From Stieleria marina (lineage in GTDB: Bacteria; Planctomycetota; Planctomycetia; Pirellulales; Pirellulaceae): 64,000 bases of DNA. The notes beneath the pieces were generated by a model. That model was not told the origin of the DNA. It did no database searches and saw only the letters and a list, made by a program, of their open reading frames with translations. Shown piece by piece: positions 34,216 to 43,805 of this stretch; within the stretch, counting starts at the first letter, position 1; each line of letters opens with the position of its first letter. The position numbers and the translations under genes are program-made. The stretch spans positions 2,542,001 through 2,606,000 of the forward strand of contig CP036526.1 in the NCBI GenBank assembly GCA_007741555.1, read 5' to 3'.

Positions 34216-36294
34216 CTACAGCTTTGGCACCGGACGCTTGGGAGCTTTTTTTAGCATCCGTTTTTTGTCGTCCTGAGGCGGATTGTTATTGTTGTTATTG
34301 CCAGCGGGCCGATTGGGCCGCGGTGTCAAATCGGTGAATGTTTCTTCCCATTTCCAGCCGATCGGAACTGCCAGTTCTTGCTGAGCCAAGTACGCCCACG
34401 GCGTGCCATCGTGTTCACTGACCACATTATTCAGAAGGTCGCTGGCCTTTTTCGCTTCTCGTTCCCATTTACTGCCCACGGAGATCTCGTCGGCTGGTTT
34501 TAGCAGCCAAGTGTTGTTCTTTTCTTTTTCAAACGTCATGCCGCGTTTGGCTTTGGCCAACATCGCATTGTAAGTTTCGGTACGTACTTTTTGCGCCAGC
34601 ACGCGGCCCATCGCCAAGTCGTAGCCGGCACGCCAGCGAGGGCTTTCCTCTGCGTCGCGTAGTTTCATGCCCGGCTCCAGAATTTGAGCCAACCGCTGCA
34701 GCGTCGGCTCCAGCTTGGCAGCACCTTGTTGAGCGATCGTCAATTCGCCCGCCAGTCGAGCGACATCGGTTTGGACGAATCGTGTTCGTGGTCGGCCGAT
34801 GCCCTGAACGGGTTTGGATTGGTTCGCGGCTGTAACCAACGCCCGGCGCAGTGGGCTGGCTTCGACTCGGGCTCGATAATCGCCTGGTGATAAGTAATCG
34901 GGCCGGTAGGGCTTCATGACTTCCGCATCAAAGAACCTTGTCAGTTCGGATGCAAACGGCGAAAGTTCGCGGCGACTGACCGTTCGGTTCATCGCTCGAT
35001 TGGGGTGCACTGCGAAAAAGATGCCGTTGGTTTCGTAGCACAATCGCGTCAACGCGTACGGGCCAAATCCGCTGTCGATGGGTTTTTCGTCTTTGAAATC
35101 CGCTGTAAATCCAACCTGCACGTACTCGGGAATCAACGATTCAGGGCCCTGGTCGACTTGAGCAAACTGGGGCGACTGATCGAATTTTGGGTCCGGGTCG
35201 ACGTATTTGACGAACGTGTGTTTGCGACCAAACGGAGCGGGGACGCCGATCACGTGAACGGGAATGCCCGATCGGCGGCAGGCATCGATGGCGGGTTCCA
35301 ATTGGTTGTCATCATCGCCGCGTTCGTCCGTGACGACGACGAACATGACATTTCGCTGCGGGCCATTGCCGCCGCGACTTTTGCGAAGTGTCTTGTATTT
35401 GTCGCAAGCGGTTTTAACGGCTGTGAATACGTTTTCGACGCCCGACGTGTCGACTTCGATGTCATCCAAGATCGTTTTGATCTCTTCGATGTCTTGCGTC
35501 GGTGGATCCGTAAACAACATGGGTTGCTGGCCACCGAAACCGATGATCGATGTCAGCAGAGGCGCGTCGTGATCCATCAGCCCACGCTTTTGCTTTGCGC
35601 GATCGATTTCGGGGTTGGCAATTCCGACTTCGGTGTAGATGCGATCAAAGCGATCGCGAATTTGCTGACGTTGACGATGCAAAGAACCGCTTTGGTCAAA
35701 CAACCAGACGACCAGAGTTTTGCGTTCTTCTAGCGACTGCAAAATTTCAAAACTCAAACGGTCCACCGCACCCACGGCTCCGGCGGTTTGCACACCTGTT
35801 TTTCCCGTCCGCTGAGTCAAACGGTCAAACTGAGCCGTCGAGGGCTGGAATACCTCTGTCACCATGATGTCGGCGAAATCCGATTTCTCCATTTCGATCG
35901 GGTTGGTGATGACAGGGATTTCGCTGAAATCTTGTGCTGACGCTTCGGCCATCGCCGTTTCCGTCTCACTGGCCGCTCCGACTTCATCGGCCGGTTCGTC
36001 GTAGGTGACGTCTTCGACGATTTTGATTTCTTCGGTCAGTTCGGTGGTTGGCGGTGAAACCAGCACGACGGCTTCTTCGTCGATGATTTCATGAAGCGGA
36101 GCTAGCGCCAAAGCCAAGATGATGACCAAATGAACGATCACGCTACCAATCAATGCGGATGATTCGTCCGTCTGAAAGACTGGTTCCTCTTCCAATTCCT
36201 CATCGCTCCACGCATCGACTTCAGCGTCAGTGTGGACGCTCTGATCAGTCGGATGCGATGGGTGAGTCTCGGGAGGTGTCACAGGGTTTCTCAA
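34216..36294 (-). CDS. Membrane-anchored von Willebrand A domain protein
   Basis: The chain has 692 residues. Residues 1-45 are acidic and cytosolic; one helix follows (about 47-67), then an acidic linker and a VWA domain with an intact MIDAS start, Asp200-x-Ser202-x-Ser204 in 'LFDQSGSL', and 'VVTDERGDDD' later. The C-terminal third is soluble, ending in a run of Asn residues and a Lys/Pro tail. Such proteins bind divalent metal and partner proteins; targets are unknown. It is alone on its strand, with hairpins on both sides. A TolA-like or envelope-linking function would be a guess from topology. Confidence 0.85.
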   Translation of the reverse strand: MRNPVTPPETHPSHPTDQSVHTDAEVDAWSDEELEEEPVFQTDESSALIGSVIVHLVIILALALAPLHEIIDEEAVVLVSPPTTELTEEIKIVEDVTYDEPADEVGAASETETAMAEASAQDFSEIPVITNPIEMEKSDFADIMVTEVFQPSTAQFDRLTQRTGKTGVQTAGAVGAVDRLSFEILQSLEERKTLVVWLFDQSGSLHRQRQQIRDRFDRIYTEVGIANPEIDRAKQKRGLMDHDAPLLTSIIGFGGQQPMLFTDPPTQDIEEIKTILDDIEVDTSGVENVFTAVKTACDKYKTLRKSRGGNGPQRNVMFVVVTDERGDDDNQLEPAIDACRRSGIPVHVIGVPAPFGRKHTFVKYVDPDPKFDQSPQFAQVDQGPESLIPEYVQVGFTADFKDEKPIDSGFGPYALTRLCYETNGIFFAVHPNRAMNRTVSRRELSPFASELTRFFDAEVMKPYRPDYLSPGDYRARVEASPLRRALVTAANQSKPVQGIGRPRTRFVQTDVARLAGELTIAQQGAAKLEPTLQRLAQILEPGMKLRDAEESPRWRAGYDLAMGRVLAQKVRTETYNAMLAKAKRGMTFEKEKNNTWLLKPADEISVGSKWEREAKKASDLLNNVVSEHDGTPWAYLAQQELAVPIGWKWEETFTDLTPRPNRPAGNNNNNNPPQDDKKRMLKKAPKRPVPKL

Positions 36295-36831
36295 GGAAGC
36301 TTGGGATCAATGAGGGAGGATGGCTGATTGAGGTTTGTCGGCGTCGATGTAGAGAGCATCTACAATCGTAGGGAGCATCGATTGCAGGACTCAGTGTATC
36401 GGCCTCCGGCTGGCTTGTTCGAGCTTGGTTTAGCGTTGTTTTCGGGGGGGAGGGGGCGTTTTTGAGTGTCGCACCGGGCACCGTTGTTTCGCGGAACCAG
36501 CATTCTGCTTCGCTTCGGTCCTCTCTTTCAAACGGTTTGAATTGGCCGATGTACCCTGTTTCTTTGTTATCCGACGCACCCTTTCTCCGCCACGTGACCG
36601 CCACTGGCGAGGCCTCTGGACCGGCTCCCACTTCATTATATCTTGCCTAATGGGCGGGAACGTCTGCTGATCGGCGGTTTCGACGTCCTGATAAAGAATG
36701 TCCGCCGATTGGCCCGCCTTTGCGGCTACTCAACTGTGATTAGGTCGAGAAATGCGGTATTTTCAGGCGGATGTCTCGACGGTGTCATGGCGGAATGAGC
36801 CGGTTTTCGACGGAGTTTTTTCTTTCTAGGT
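36295..36831. other. Divergent intergenic region with several inverted repeats
   Basis: This 537-base stretch lies between two divergent genes and shows no gene. It contains the tandem hairpins TGTAGA-GAGCA-TCTACA (36348-36364) and CAATCG...CGATTG (36363-36384), which share the direct repeat GTAG(A/G)GAGCATC; a G-tract (36444-36455) interrupted by one A; and a larger two-stem element, GGCGGG (36653-36658) with CCCGCC (36713-36718) enclosing ATCGGCGG (36670-36677) with CCGCCGAT (36702-36709). The latter could be an RNA structure in the leader of the phosphatase gene. Confidence 0.5.
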
Positions 36832-37500
36832 GTGGTTTTAGTGTCTGAGCGTCTCATCGCCATCGGCGATATTCATGGTTGCCGTGTTGCATTGGACCGT
36901 TTGCTGGAGCTGGTCGCTCCGACCAAAGACGACGTCGTCGTGACTTTGGGGGACTACGTCGATCGCGGTCCCGATTCGCGAGGCGTGATCGACACGCTGC
37001 TCGAACTGCGTGAGCGAACACACTTGGTCGCGTTGCTAGGCAACCACGAAGAGATGATGTTGGAAGTGCTTCAGAACGGCGCGTCCCACCACGAGTGGCT
37101 CAAGCATGGCGGCGTCGACACGCTGGATAGCTATGGCTTTGATGGCGATCTCGATCTGTTGCCGGCCGAGCACGAAGCGTTCTTTGATTCGTTGGGCGAC
37201 TATTTCGAGACGGATGAGTTCTTCTTTACTCACGCGGCGTATGACCCAGATGTGCCGTTGAAGCATCAGCCAGTGGAGCTGCTTCGTTGGTATTCACTGA
37301 CGCAAGGAGTTCCTGCGCCGCACGTCAACGGAAAAAGCGGCGTCGTCGGTCACACCGCCAATCGCGATGGCGAGATTCTGGATATGGGGCACCTGATCTG
37401 TTTGGATACATACTGCTACGGCGGAGGTTGGCTAACGGCAATGGACGTCAAGACGCGTCAGATTTGGCAGGTGTCGAGTGACGGCCAGTCGCGACGCTAG
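36832..37500 (+). CDS. PPP-family Ser/Thr or dinucleotide phosphatase
   Basis: 222 residues spanning a calcineurin-like metallophosphatase. The metal-binding signatures of the PPP family are complete: GDIHG (12-16), GDYVDRG (40-46) and GNHEE (70-74), and later 'FTHAAYDP' and 'VVGHTAN' supply the remaining His ligands. It resembles bacterial PrpA/PrpB and ApaH-type enzymes, so protein dephosphorylation is plausible in this kinase-rich organism, but diadenosine tetraphosphate hydrolysis cannot be excluded. The start is GTG at 36832 or at 36841; neither has a good ribosome binding site. Confidence 0.9.
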   Translation: MVLVSERLIAIGDIHGCRVALDRLLELVAPTKDDVVVTLGDYVDRGPDSRGVIDTLLELRERTHLVALLGNHEEMMLEVLQNGASHHEWLKHGGVDTLDSYGFDGDLDLLPAEHEAFFDSLGDYFETDEFFFTHAAYDPDVPLKHQPVELLRWYSLTQGVPAPHVNGKSGVVGHTANRDGEILDMGHLICLDTYCYGGGWLTAMDVKTRQIWQVSSDGQSRR

Positions 37501-37822
37501 CCGTTGTTTTTGCTTGCGCGTTTCGGATTGGAGAGCAACTGTTCTTGTTGCGGACTTCGTCTGTGGCATGCTTTGTTTTCATGACGTTGCGTCCAGAGAG
37601 TCTGTCGAACGCTAGCAAAGGGACAGAGCGTCAAGAATCACGCAGCCCGCAAAGTTTGCCAGATTTAGCTAATCGTCCTATCCGGAATTGCCGAACAATT
37701 GATTCAGGCACGTAGTGCGCACGGGTTTTCGAAGTGCGTCGTCGTTTTTGAATTTTGGGTTGGGTTTGCTTATCGCGACCGCCCGCTGCGTTGCTGTTTT
37801 GATTTTTACAGCGGATAAGGCA
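37501..37822. other. Intergenic region before the BBP7 gene
   Basis: No gene or RNA recognised in about 320 bases. A small hairpin GCAAC...GTTGC (37535-37551) follows the phosphatase stop. In-frame codons upstream to 37715 could extend the next gene, but the added residues do not look like a signal peptide start. Confidence 0.4.
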
Positions 37823-39493
37823 ATGGACTGCTACTTGATTCTCCGAAGTTTCAGCGGAACTGGCTCTCGATTTAGCTGGCTCACTCTGGTCGTGCTGGCA
37901 ACGATTTGCGTTCTGCCTGCCGCAGCGCATGGACAGCGGCAGATTCGCACCAAGAAACCCGATCGTGGCGTTTACCAGCCACCGACGGTTCAAGTGGATG
38001 CAACAGAGAGCGCCAATGCGCCCGCAGCACGCCGTGGCGAGCAACTGGTCGAAGCCGACATTCGCGACGCACAACCGATGCCGACTGCAAGGGTTGGGCA
38101 GCAAAGTGCCAATGGTCTAACCACGCGCCGCTCGGCGACTCAGTCACGCAGTTCGGCGACCCAGTCACGCAGTAATGTTCGCTCCGTCCGATTCAATGAA
38201 CCCGTCCTGGACGCACCCTACGTGGGTGGCGCAATCGCCAACGACGTGATCCTGGACTCCGACGTTCAGTACGAAACAATCCCATACGATGGCGAAATCG
38301 TTTGTGGCGCCGAACCCGTTTGCGGCGTCGAAGCGATGGGCTGTGACTCAATTGGCTGTGACTCCGCGGGAAGTTGCGGAAGTCCGCGGTGTGGTCGCTG
38401 CTTGCCCTCGCCCAATGGATACATCAGCTTTTCGCCGGATCGCTGGTTCGGTTCGATCGAGTTGATGTTGATGTATCGCAAAGGCGACCGACTGCCGACG
38501 CTGTTGACCACTGGCCCGTCAACCGATGCCGATACGGCCGGTGAACTCGGTCAAGCCGGAACACAAACCGTCGTCGGTGGGGATCCTATTTTTAGAGACG
38601 TAGCAGCGGGAGGACGATTGACACTGGGCACTTGGTTGGATAATCAGCAGTGCCGAAGTTTGATCTTTCGCGGTTGGTTCTCAGGTGAAAAGACATTCGG
38701 ATTCGTTCGTGACCAGAATGGACAGAGCGTCATCACGCGTCCGTTCTTAGATGTTTCGGATAACCAAGCCGCACAACAAGACACGTTGCTGATTGCATTT
38801 CCTGGTCGTGCGACCGGTTCGATATCGATCAGCGGTGACAGCAATGTCTACGGAGGTGACGTATCGGTACGGCAGTTTTGGTACGGCATCGAAGGACTGT
38901 CGATTGATTTTCTGTACGGTTATCAATTCATGCGGCTGGACGAAAATCTAGCAATTCGCGGTTCGTCGGTTTCGCTGGACGACGATTTCGCGCCACTTGG
39001 TTCGACAATCGCGATTAGCGATTCGTTCGATATCGAAAACGAATTTCACGGCGGACAGATCGGTGTCGCGTCGATGTACCGAGAAGGCTGCTGGTCGTTT
39101 AGTGCTTTGGCAAAAACTGGATTCGGGTCGCTGGCTCGACGAGCCGATTTGCAAGGCGAAACTCGAACCAGCATCGATGGCAACACAGCCGTCGATAACC
39201 AAGGTTTGCTGGTTCGCGATCTGAACAGCGGCAGTCGAACCGATCACACATTCGGCTGGGTACCTGAGATCGATCTGACACTGGGATGGCGCAAGTTCCC
39301 CTGCTACGAAGTCACGGTCGGCTACCACATCACCGCCATGACCGATGCACTGCAAGTCTCCGGAGCCGTCGATCCCAGCTTGGCGGTCAATCTATCTGAC
39401 CCTCCCACCGGACAGCAACGACCGCGTGAGTCCTTCGACTACCGAACCTTCTACGTCCAAGGCATTCACTTCGGCCTGCAGTACGTTTATTAA
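37823..39493 (+). CDS. BBP7-family outer membrane beta-barrel protein
   Basis: After a signal peptide (about 10-38, ending 'AAAHGQ') comes a linker and a Cys/Gly-rich stretch with paired cysteines, then a region of alternating strands from 'WFGSIELMLMYRKGDRLPTLLTTG' to the terminal 'FYVQGIHFGLQYVY'. The final aromatic residue and the strand pattern indicate an outer membrane barrel, and the sequence layout is that of the planctomycete BBP7 family. I start at ATG 37823 (556 residues); an upstream start at 37715 adds 36 residues. The linker holds a tandem 21-bp repeat encoding SATQSRS twice. Confidence 0.82.
   Translation: MDCYLILRSFSGTGSRFSWLTLVVLATICVLPAAAHGQRQIRTKKPDRGVYQPPTVQVDATESANAPAARRGEQLVEADIRDAQPMPTARVGQQSANGLTTRRSATQSRSSATQSRSNVRSVRFNEPVLDAPYVGGAIANDVILDSDVQYETIPYDGEIVCGAEPVCGVEAMGCDSIGCDSAGSCGSPRCGRCLPSPNGYISFSPDRWFGSIELMLMYRKGDRLPTLLTTGPSTDADTAGELGQAGTQTVVGGDPIFRDVAAGGRLTLGTWLDNQQCRSLIFRGWFSGEKTFGFVRDQNGQSVITRPFLDVSDNQAAQQDTLLIAFPGRATGSISISGDSNVYGGDVSVRQFWYGIEGLSIDFLYGYQFMRLDENLAIRGSSVSLDDDFAPLGSTIAISDSFDIENEFHGGQIGVASMYREGCWSFSALAKTGFGSLARRADLQGETRTSIDGNTAVDNQGLLVRDLNSGSRTDHTFGWVPEIDLTLGWRKFPCYEVTVGYHITAMTDALQVSGAVDPSLAVNLSDPPTGQQRPRESFDYRTFYVQGIHFGLQYVY
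38132..38173 (+). repeat. Two-copy 21-bp tandem repeat inside the BBP7 gene
   Basis: Units 38132-38152 and 38153-38173 differ by one base (T/C) and each encodes SATQSRS. The repeat is in the flexible linker before the barrel, a place where copy changes would be tolerated. Confidence 0.9.
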
Positions 39494-39632
39494 GACGCCG
39501 ACGGCCGATTGCAGCGTCATCGCCTGGAAATCCAAATAATTCTCAGATTCTGTTTGGCGCAGACCGCGGTTTTGCATCTATCTAAGTGTCAGTTGAACTT
39601 AGATTGATCAGACGATAACCCGCGAGTGCCCT

Positions 39633-40154
39633 TTGGATGACCTGTTCATCGCTAACCAGCCGCCGATTTATCGGTTTCTGCTGCGCTTAAGCGGAAGCGT
39701 TGAAACGGCCAGCGATCTCTCGCAAGAGACGCTTGCTCGCGGTTGGCAAAAACGCGAACAGCTCCGTGACTCTGCCGCGCTGCGAACGTGGTTGCTGCGA
39801 ATCGCTCACAACACGTTTTGCGAATACGCGCGGCAGCAAAAGCAGCACGGTGAGCGAGGCTGGGAGCCTTTGGAGGCGAGCACGCTGGCGTGCCGCGAGG
39901 CGTCGCCTGGCAAGTTGTCGTCTGATCAAGAACTGGGCGAACAGATTTGGCACGCGATGGGCGAGCTACCACCGCGACAGAGCCAAGTGTTGCATTTGCG
40001 AGTCGTCGAACAATTGAAGACGCACGAAATCGCAGACGTTCTTGGGATCAACGCTCAAGCCGTCCGCTCCAATCTTTCCGCCGCCCGCAAAAATATGCGA
40101 GAGCGACTTGGCGATTCGGTCAGTAAACCTTCTAACCCCAAGGCGATCGGATGA
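39633..40154 (+). CDS. ECF-type RNA polymerase sigma factor
   Basis: A 173-residue two-domain ECF sigma factor. Region 2 covers about 8-72 ('YRFLLRLSGSVETASDLSQETLARGW', 'LRTWLLRIAHNTFCEYAR') and region 4 covers about 105-160 ('LPPRQSQVLHLRVVEQLKTHEIADVLGINAQAVRSNLSAARKNM'), a helix-turn-helix for the -35 element. The start is TTG at 39633, the only codon that fits before region 2 between an in-frame stop at 39600 and the domain. It overlaps the anti-sigma gene by 4 nt (ATGA), so the pair should be translated together. Confidence 0.92.
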   Translation: MDDLFIANQPPIYRFLLRLSGSVETASDLSQETLARGWQKREQLRDSAALRTWLLRIAHNTFCEYARQQKQHGERGWEPLEASTLACREASPGKLSSDQELGEQIWHAMGELPPRQSQVLHLRVVEQLKTHEIADVLGINAQAVRSNLSAARKNMRERLGDSVSKPSNPKAIG

Positions 40155-41518
40155 ACGAGAATGTTTGTGAATCGCTCGACGCGTTTTTGGACAGCGAACT
40201 AGATGCGACAGAGCTTGAAGTGTTTCAAGAGCATTTAGCCCACTGCACTCGATGTCCAAACGCAGTCGAGCAACAAGTCGGCATGGACAACGCATTACGA
40301 ACGTACGCGGAAACCATCCTGCCACGACATCATGTTCCACACGTCACGTTGCCTGAACCACCGCGAATGAATTTCCGCAGCTACATGTTGACGATCGCCG
40401 AAATCAGTGCCGTTGTATTGATCGGCAGCGCCATTTGGTTTGCGTTGGGCCGTACAGCCGCGCAACAAAAGATCGCTCAGGTGAAAGCAGAGCAGGTCGC
40501 CGCACCGCCTTCGAAGAAGTCAACGACGGAAGTTGTGGCGCCGCCATCACCTGATCAAAAGGAGTTCGTTGAGGCGTCTGCAAAACTTGATTCGATTCGG
40601 AAGAAACGGTTCCAGTTAATCAAAAAGAGAAGCGAGATTTTTGAAAATCTGCGATCAAAACGAATCACGCTTTCACAAATTGAGCAGCTCGAAAATAGCG
40701 CGAGGGATCCCGTGGTTGCCTTAACGGTCGTTAAGAAACTGCTCGGCTTGCCTGCCGAGTCGTCAATCGAGAAACGAATCGCCGGGGAGCCTGATCGGGA
40801 AATATCAAATGGCGAAGCGCACAAGCTATTTGTGCCGCTCATGATTCAGCGAAATCGACTTGCACAAATGTACGATGACAACGATCCGATTGTTCTACAG
40901 CTTGATGCGGAGCTGAAAGCGATGCGCAAGGAACTGATCGAGACGGTTCGAGAGCAAGGCGAAGTTCGCAATCTAAAAATTGACGACCAAATGATTCCAT
41001 TGATCGTTGAACGCAACAAATACGCGGCTCAATTCGGCGAGCGACATCCAAGCGTACGAGCACTCGATCATGAAATCGAAGTAATGAAAGCTGAATTGAA
41101 AAGGCAAATTCGTGAGAACACGGTCGCAGCCAAAAATCTTGAAACGCTTTCCATGAAAGCGGGCAAGGATCGGTTCGATGTGAAGTCGGAGGCACGCCTT
41201 GAAATCGAAAATTCAATTGCAGCATTGAAGATGGAGCGAAGTAAGCTCGAAGCCAACTTCGGTCGAAGTCACCCAGCGGTCAAGCGGATCGATGACGAGG
41301 TGCAAGCTCGTCAGAGTCAATTGAAGCGGCAAATCCAAGCGGAGGCACCTGGCAAGCTCACAGCGATCATCAAGTCGTTCAAGCGTGAAATCGTCATGGT
41401 GAAAAACGAGCTTGCTGAAGCAGAATCCGAAATAGAGCGTTTGAAAGACGTTTTATTGGGTGAGGCCGAGCGAGTAAGAAAGGTGCGGCATCAGGAAAAG
41501 TTGCGGCATCAGGATTAG
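40151..41518 (+). CDS. Zinc-finger anti-sigma factor with long periplasmic coiled coil
   Basis: The first 40 of 455 residues form an anti-sigma zinc-binding domain with His28-x3-Cys32-x2-Cys35. One membrane helix follows (about 80-100). The remaining 350 residues, outside the membrane, are charged and helical with three related repeats at about 229-261, 283-316 and 358-391. Each is built as 'L..ER.KL...FG..HP.V..LD.E...M..EL', like the coiled coils of Wzc/GumC-type chain-length proteins. It should hold the upstream ECF sigma at the membrane and release it on a signal sensed by the coil, perhaps polysaccharide or envelope tension (inference). The C-terminus repeats RHQEK/RHQD. Confidence 0.88.
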   Translation: MNENVCESLDAFLDSELDATELEVFQEHLAHCTRCPNAVEQQVGMDNALRTYAETILPRHHVPHVTLPEPPRMNFRSYMLTIAEISAVVLIGSAIWFALGRTAAQQKIAQVKAEQVAAPPSKKSTTEVVAPPSPDQKEFVEASAKLDSIRKKRFQLIKKRSEIFENLRSKRITLSQIEQLENSARDPVVALTVVKKLLGLPAESSIEKRIAGEPDREISNGEAHKLFVPLMIQRNRLAQMYDDNDPIVLQLDAELKAMRKELIETVREQGEVRNLKIDDQMIPLIVERNKYAAQFGERHPSVRALDHEIEVMKAELKRQIRENTVAAKNLETLSMKAGKDRFDVKSEARLEIENSIAALKMERSKLEANFGRSHPAVKRIDDEVQARQSQLKRQIQAEAPGKLTAIIKSFKREIVMVKNELAEAESEIERLKDVLLGEAERVRKVRHQEKLRHQD

Positions 41519-41535
41519 TGCCTGGCGGTCAACAA

Positions 41536-42402
41536 CTAAGCAGCGCGGCGGATTGGCTGTGGCTCTTGCAATTGCCTTGCGACGCGGACGATCTGCTGCT
41601 GGGCGAGATCGATTTCGCTGGGCGTGACTTGGCCCAGGTAATCCATCTCGGCACGCACGTGTTGAGCGGCTCGCGGCGAAAGCGATTGGAAAACTCGCTC
41701 GCGCAGATCTGATTCCGATCTTTTCAGCGCCCTGGCCCACGTCTCGGCATGCACGTTCTTTGCGAGCGTGCAGATTTGGTCGTCACCCATCGAGGTGATG
41801 TCTTCGAAGCACAGTAACATTTGCTCGATCTCTTCCCTGAGAATGCGATGGTTGTGGCCAAGTGATCGCAGGATTGAACGTTCGGTTTCGTGATCGCAGG
41901 CGTTCAATATCCTGGCAACTTTTTGCATCCCACCGGGTTTGCTGCGTTGCTGAATGGATGTTTTTTCGATCCGCTCCTGTAATCCCACCAGCAAGGACGA
42001 AACGGTTGCGTGATCGGTACGCTGGAGCCGCGAAAGTCGATTGATGACTTCGATTCGTTGGCGATCCGATAAAGCGCGTATGACTCGGGGAGCCAATTGA
42101 GGCGGCAGGATGCTAAGCAAAACCGCAATGGTCTGTGGACGCTCGCGAATAATCGCGGCGAACAAGACCGGCTGCGAGACGTGTTTTAGGTACTCCAGGC
42201 GATTGGCCAAACCGATTTCCAGGGCGGGGTGAGTTTCCCGGGCGCAGACGTCCGTGCCGATTTGGTCGCGTATTGAGCTGGCAAGCTTGGTCGGAAGCCG
42301 ATCAAGGAAGCGATCGGCTTCCTGCGCAGGCAACTGCTGCAGAACCCGGACCACGCGGTTGATGCCGAATTCGCGATTGATGGGTTTTTCCGTCTGGCTC
42401 AT
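41536..42402 (-). CDS. FliG-like protein
   Basis: The 288-residue protein resembles the flagellar motor switch protein FliG: 'ERPQTIAVLLSILPPQLAPRVIRALSD' near 87-113 corresponds to the FliG middle domain with its EHPQ motif, and 'MLLCFEDITSMGDDQICTLAKNV' up to 'RAEMDYLGQVTPSEIDLAQQQIVRV' corresponds to the C-terminal torque domain. The N-terminal domain that binds FliF is shortened. No other flagellar gene is in the window, and the gene is convergent with the anti-sigma gene by 17 nt. It may be the main FliG or a diverged paralogue. Confidence 0.78.
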   Translation of the reverse strand: MSQTEKPINREFGINRVVRVLQQLPAQEADRFLDRLPTKLASSIRDQIGTDVCARETHPALEIGLANRLEYLKHVSQPVLFAAIIRERPQTIAVLLSILPPQLAPRVIRALSDRQRIEVINRLSRLQRTDHATVSSLLVGLQERIEKTSIQQRSKPGGMQKVARILNACDHETERSILRSLGHNHRILREEIEQMLLCFEDITSMGDDQICTLAKNVHAETWARALKRSESDLRERVFQSLSPRAAQHVRAEMDYLGQVTPSEIDLAQQQIVRVARQLQEPQPIRRAA

Positions 42403-42574
42403 ACCTGCAATTATCGGCCAGACAAGCGGACTGTCGGATTGCTGTCAGCAGCGATCCGGTTTTAACGGTTGGGCAATTTTTGCAGCGGAGTTTGCAGCGG
42501 ACTGTATTTTTAGGCCGCGTTGCTTTCCAAAGGGCTCCTCGGTCAACCGTTTGTTTGATCCGAGTTCGCGCGTC

Positions 42575-43780
42575 TCAACGGTGGACGATCCATGCTTTAC
42601 CGTCGGGCGTTGGTTTGATGGCTTTGATTTCGCAAAGCCCCACCAAAGCTCGGTCGACTTGAAAAGCTATTTCGACGTCGATCGCTTCCCGCAGGATCCG
42701 CTCGCATTTGCGTCTGAGCCGTCGCGTGCTGATCGGTTCGTCGTGAGTGGCGATGGCGTGGTATGCCAGCATGGATTCGACGATCGATTGTCGGTGGGCC
42801 TGCTGGATCATTCGGTAGGCGACGCCGGCGTTGGTGTCCAATTTTTGGAAGTACAGATTGCGAGTCAAATCCAACAGGTGCTTGTCTTTGGTGCGCAGGT
42901 AACTGAAAACGCTTTTGATCAAGTAACCGATTCCCGCCAGAATCAGGATTCCGATCACGGCAGCGGAATAGTACGCCAACGCAAACCACAGAAACATGAT
43001 CTGCGCGATCTTGCGCATCGAAAGCAACCAGCCGCCCAAGCTGGGCACGATAATTTTTGCACGATCAATCTTGCTCAGTCGAACACGTGTGCAGGGCAAC
43101 AGCATGTCGACGTCTAGCTTGGGGATGTTTTTGAACATGCGTAAGTGCAAAGCAGATGCGGCCAGCTCTTCCCCGACGGCGCTGTCGTCACAAAGTTCAA
43201 ACAAGACCACCATGCGTTGATAGATGGGGACTTCGACTTGTTCCGGCTGGTACAGTTTGCGGAGTCTGCGGCGGAGGCGTGTTCCCACGACATCGCCGCG
43301 GGCGTACACGGCTAAGTGTTCAAACAATTCAAAATTGACGTGCAGCGGTACGCCCCATTGGCTGGCGACGCCGACGCATTTTTCGATCTCAGATTGTTCC
43401 AGCCTGCGATATCCCGCTCGCATCAGAATTTCGTCGCAGGTCGCCATCAATTGATGCGTTTCTAGGTCGACGTCATGAGATTCGGTTTGCTTGGGGACCA
43501 AACTTTCCAAGTCCGGATCCAGCGACGAATAGAGATCCGCAAATTGAGTGTGGTACGATCCGGTACGATGATGAACTAGGTTTTCGATCTGATCACAACG
43601 CTGCTTGAACAACTCAGTCGCGGCCGCATCCAGTTCTTTGCGACCGACCAGGTACTCCTGCAGCGTCCGTGTTTCGATCGGAACATACGGCTCGATCGCC
43701 CAGTGGGCAGCGTCGTCACGAATCACACCCGAATTGCTGACGCCCGCCCAAGAATTGGACAACGCGTCGGAACCACCCAT
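42575..43780 (-). CDS. DUF3754-family membrane protein
   Basis: With start ATG 43780 this protein has 401 residues. The central segment 'YQRMVVLFELCDDSAVGEELAASALHLRMFKNIPKLDVDMLLPCTRVRLSKIDRAKIIVPSLGG' is the DUF3754 (TMEM143-like) signature; two membrane helices follow (about 258-300, 'IAQIMFLWFALAYYSAAVIGILILAGIGYLI') and a helical tail. The function is unknown. Longer frames with starts up to 43954 would run through the divergent HAD gene's catalytic motif, so they are unlikely. The interval to fliG-like is about 170 nt. Confidence 0.78.
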   Translation of the reverse strand: MGGSDALSNSWAGVSNSGVIRDDAAHWAIEPYVPIETRTLQEYLVGRKELDAAATELFKQRCDQIENLVHHRTGSYHTQFADLYSSLDPDLESLVPKQTESHDVDLETHQLMATCDEILMRAGYRRLEQSEIEKCVGVASQWGVPLHVNFELFEHLAVYARGDVVGTRLRRRLRKLYQPEQVEVPIYQRMVVLFELCDDSAVGEELAASALHLRMFKNIPKLDVDMLLPCTRVRLSKIDRAKIIVPSLGGWLLSMRKIAQIMFLWFALAYYSAAVIGILILAGIGYLIKSVFSYLRTKDKHLLDLTRNLYFQKLDTNAGVAYRMIQQAHRQSIVESMLAYHAIATHDEPISTRRLRRKCERILREAIDVEIAFQVDRALVGLCEIKAIKPTPDGKAWIVHR

Positions 43781-43805
43781 TGGCCAACTTGCGAGAACTC
43801 GATTG

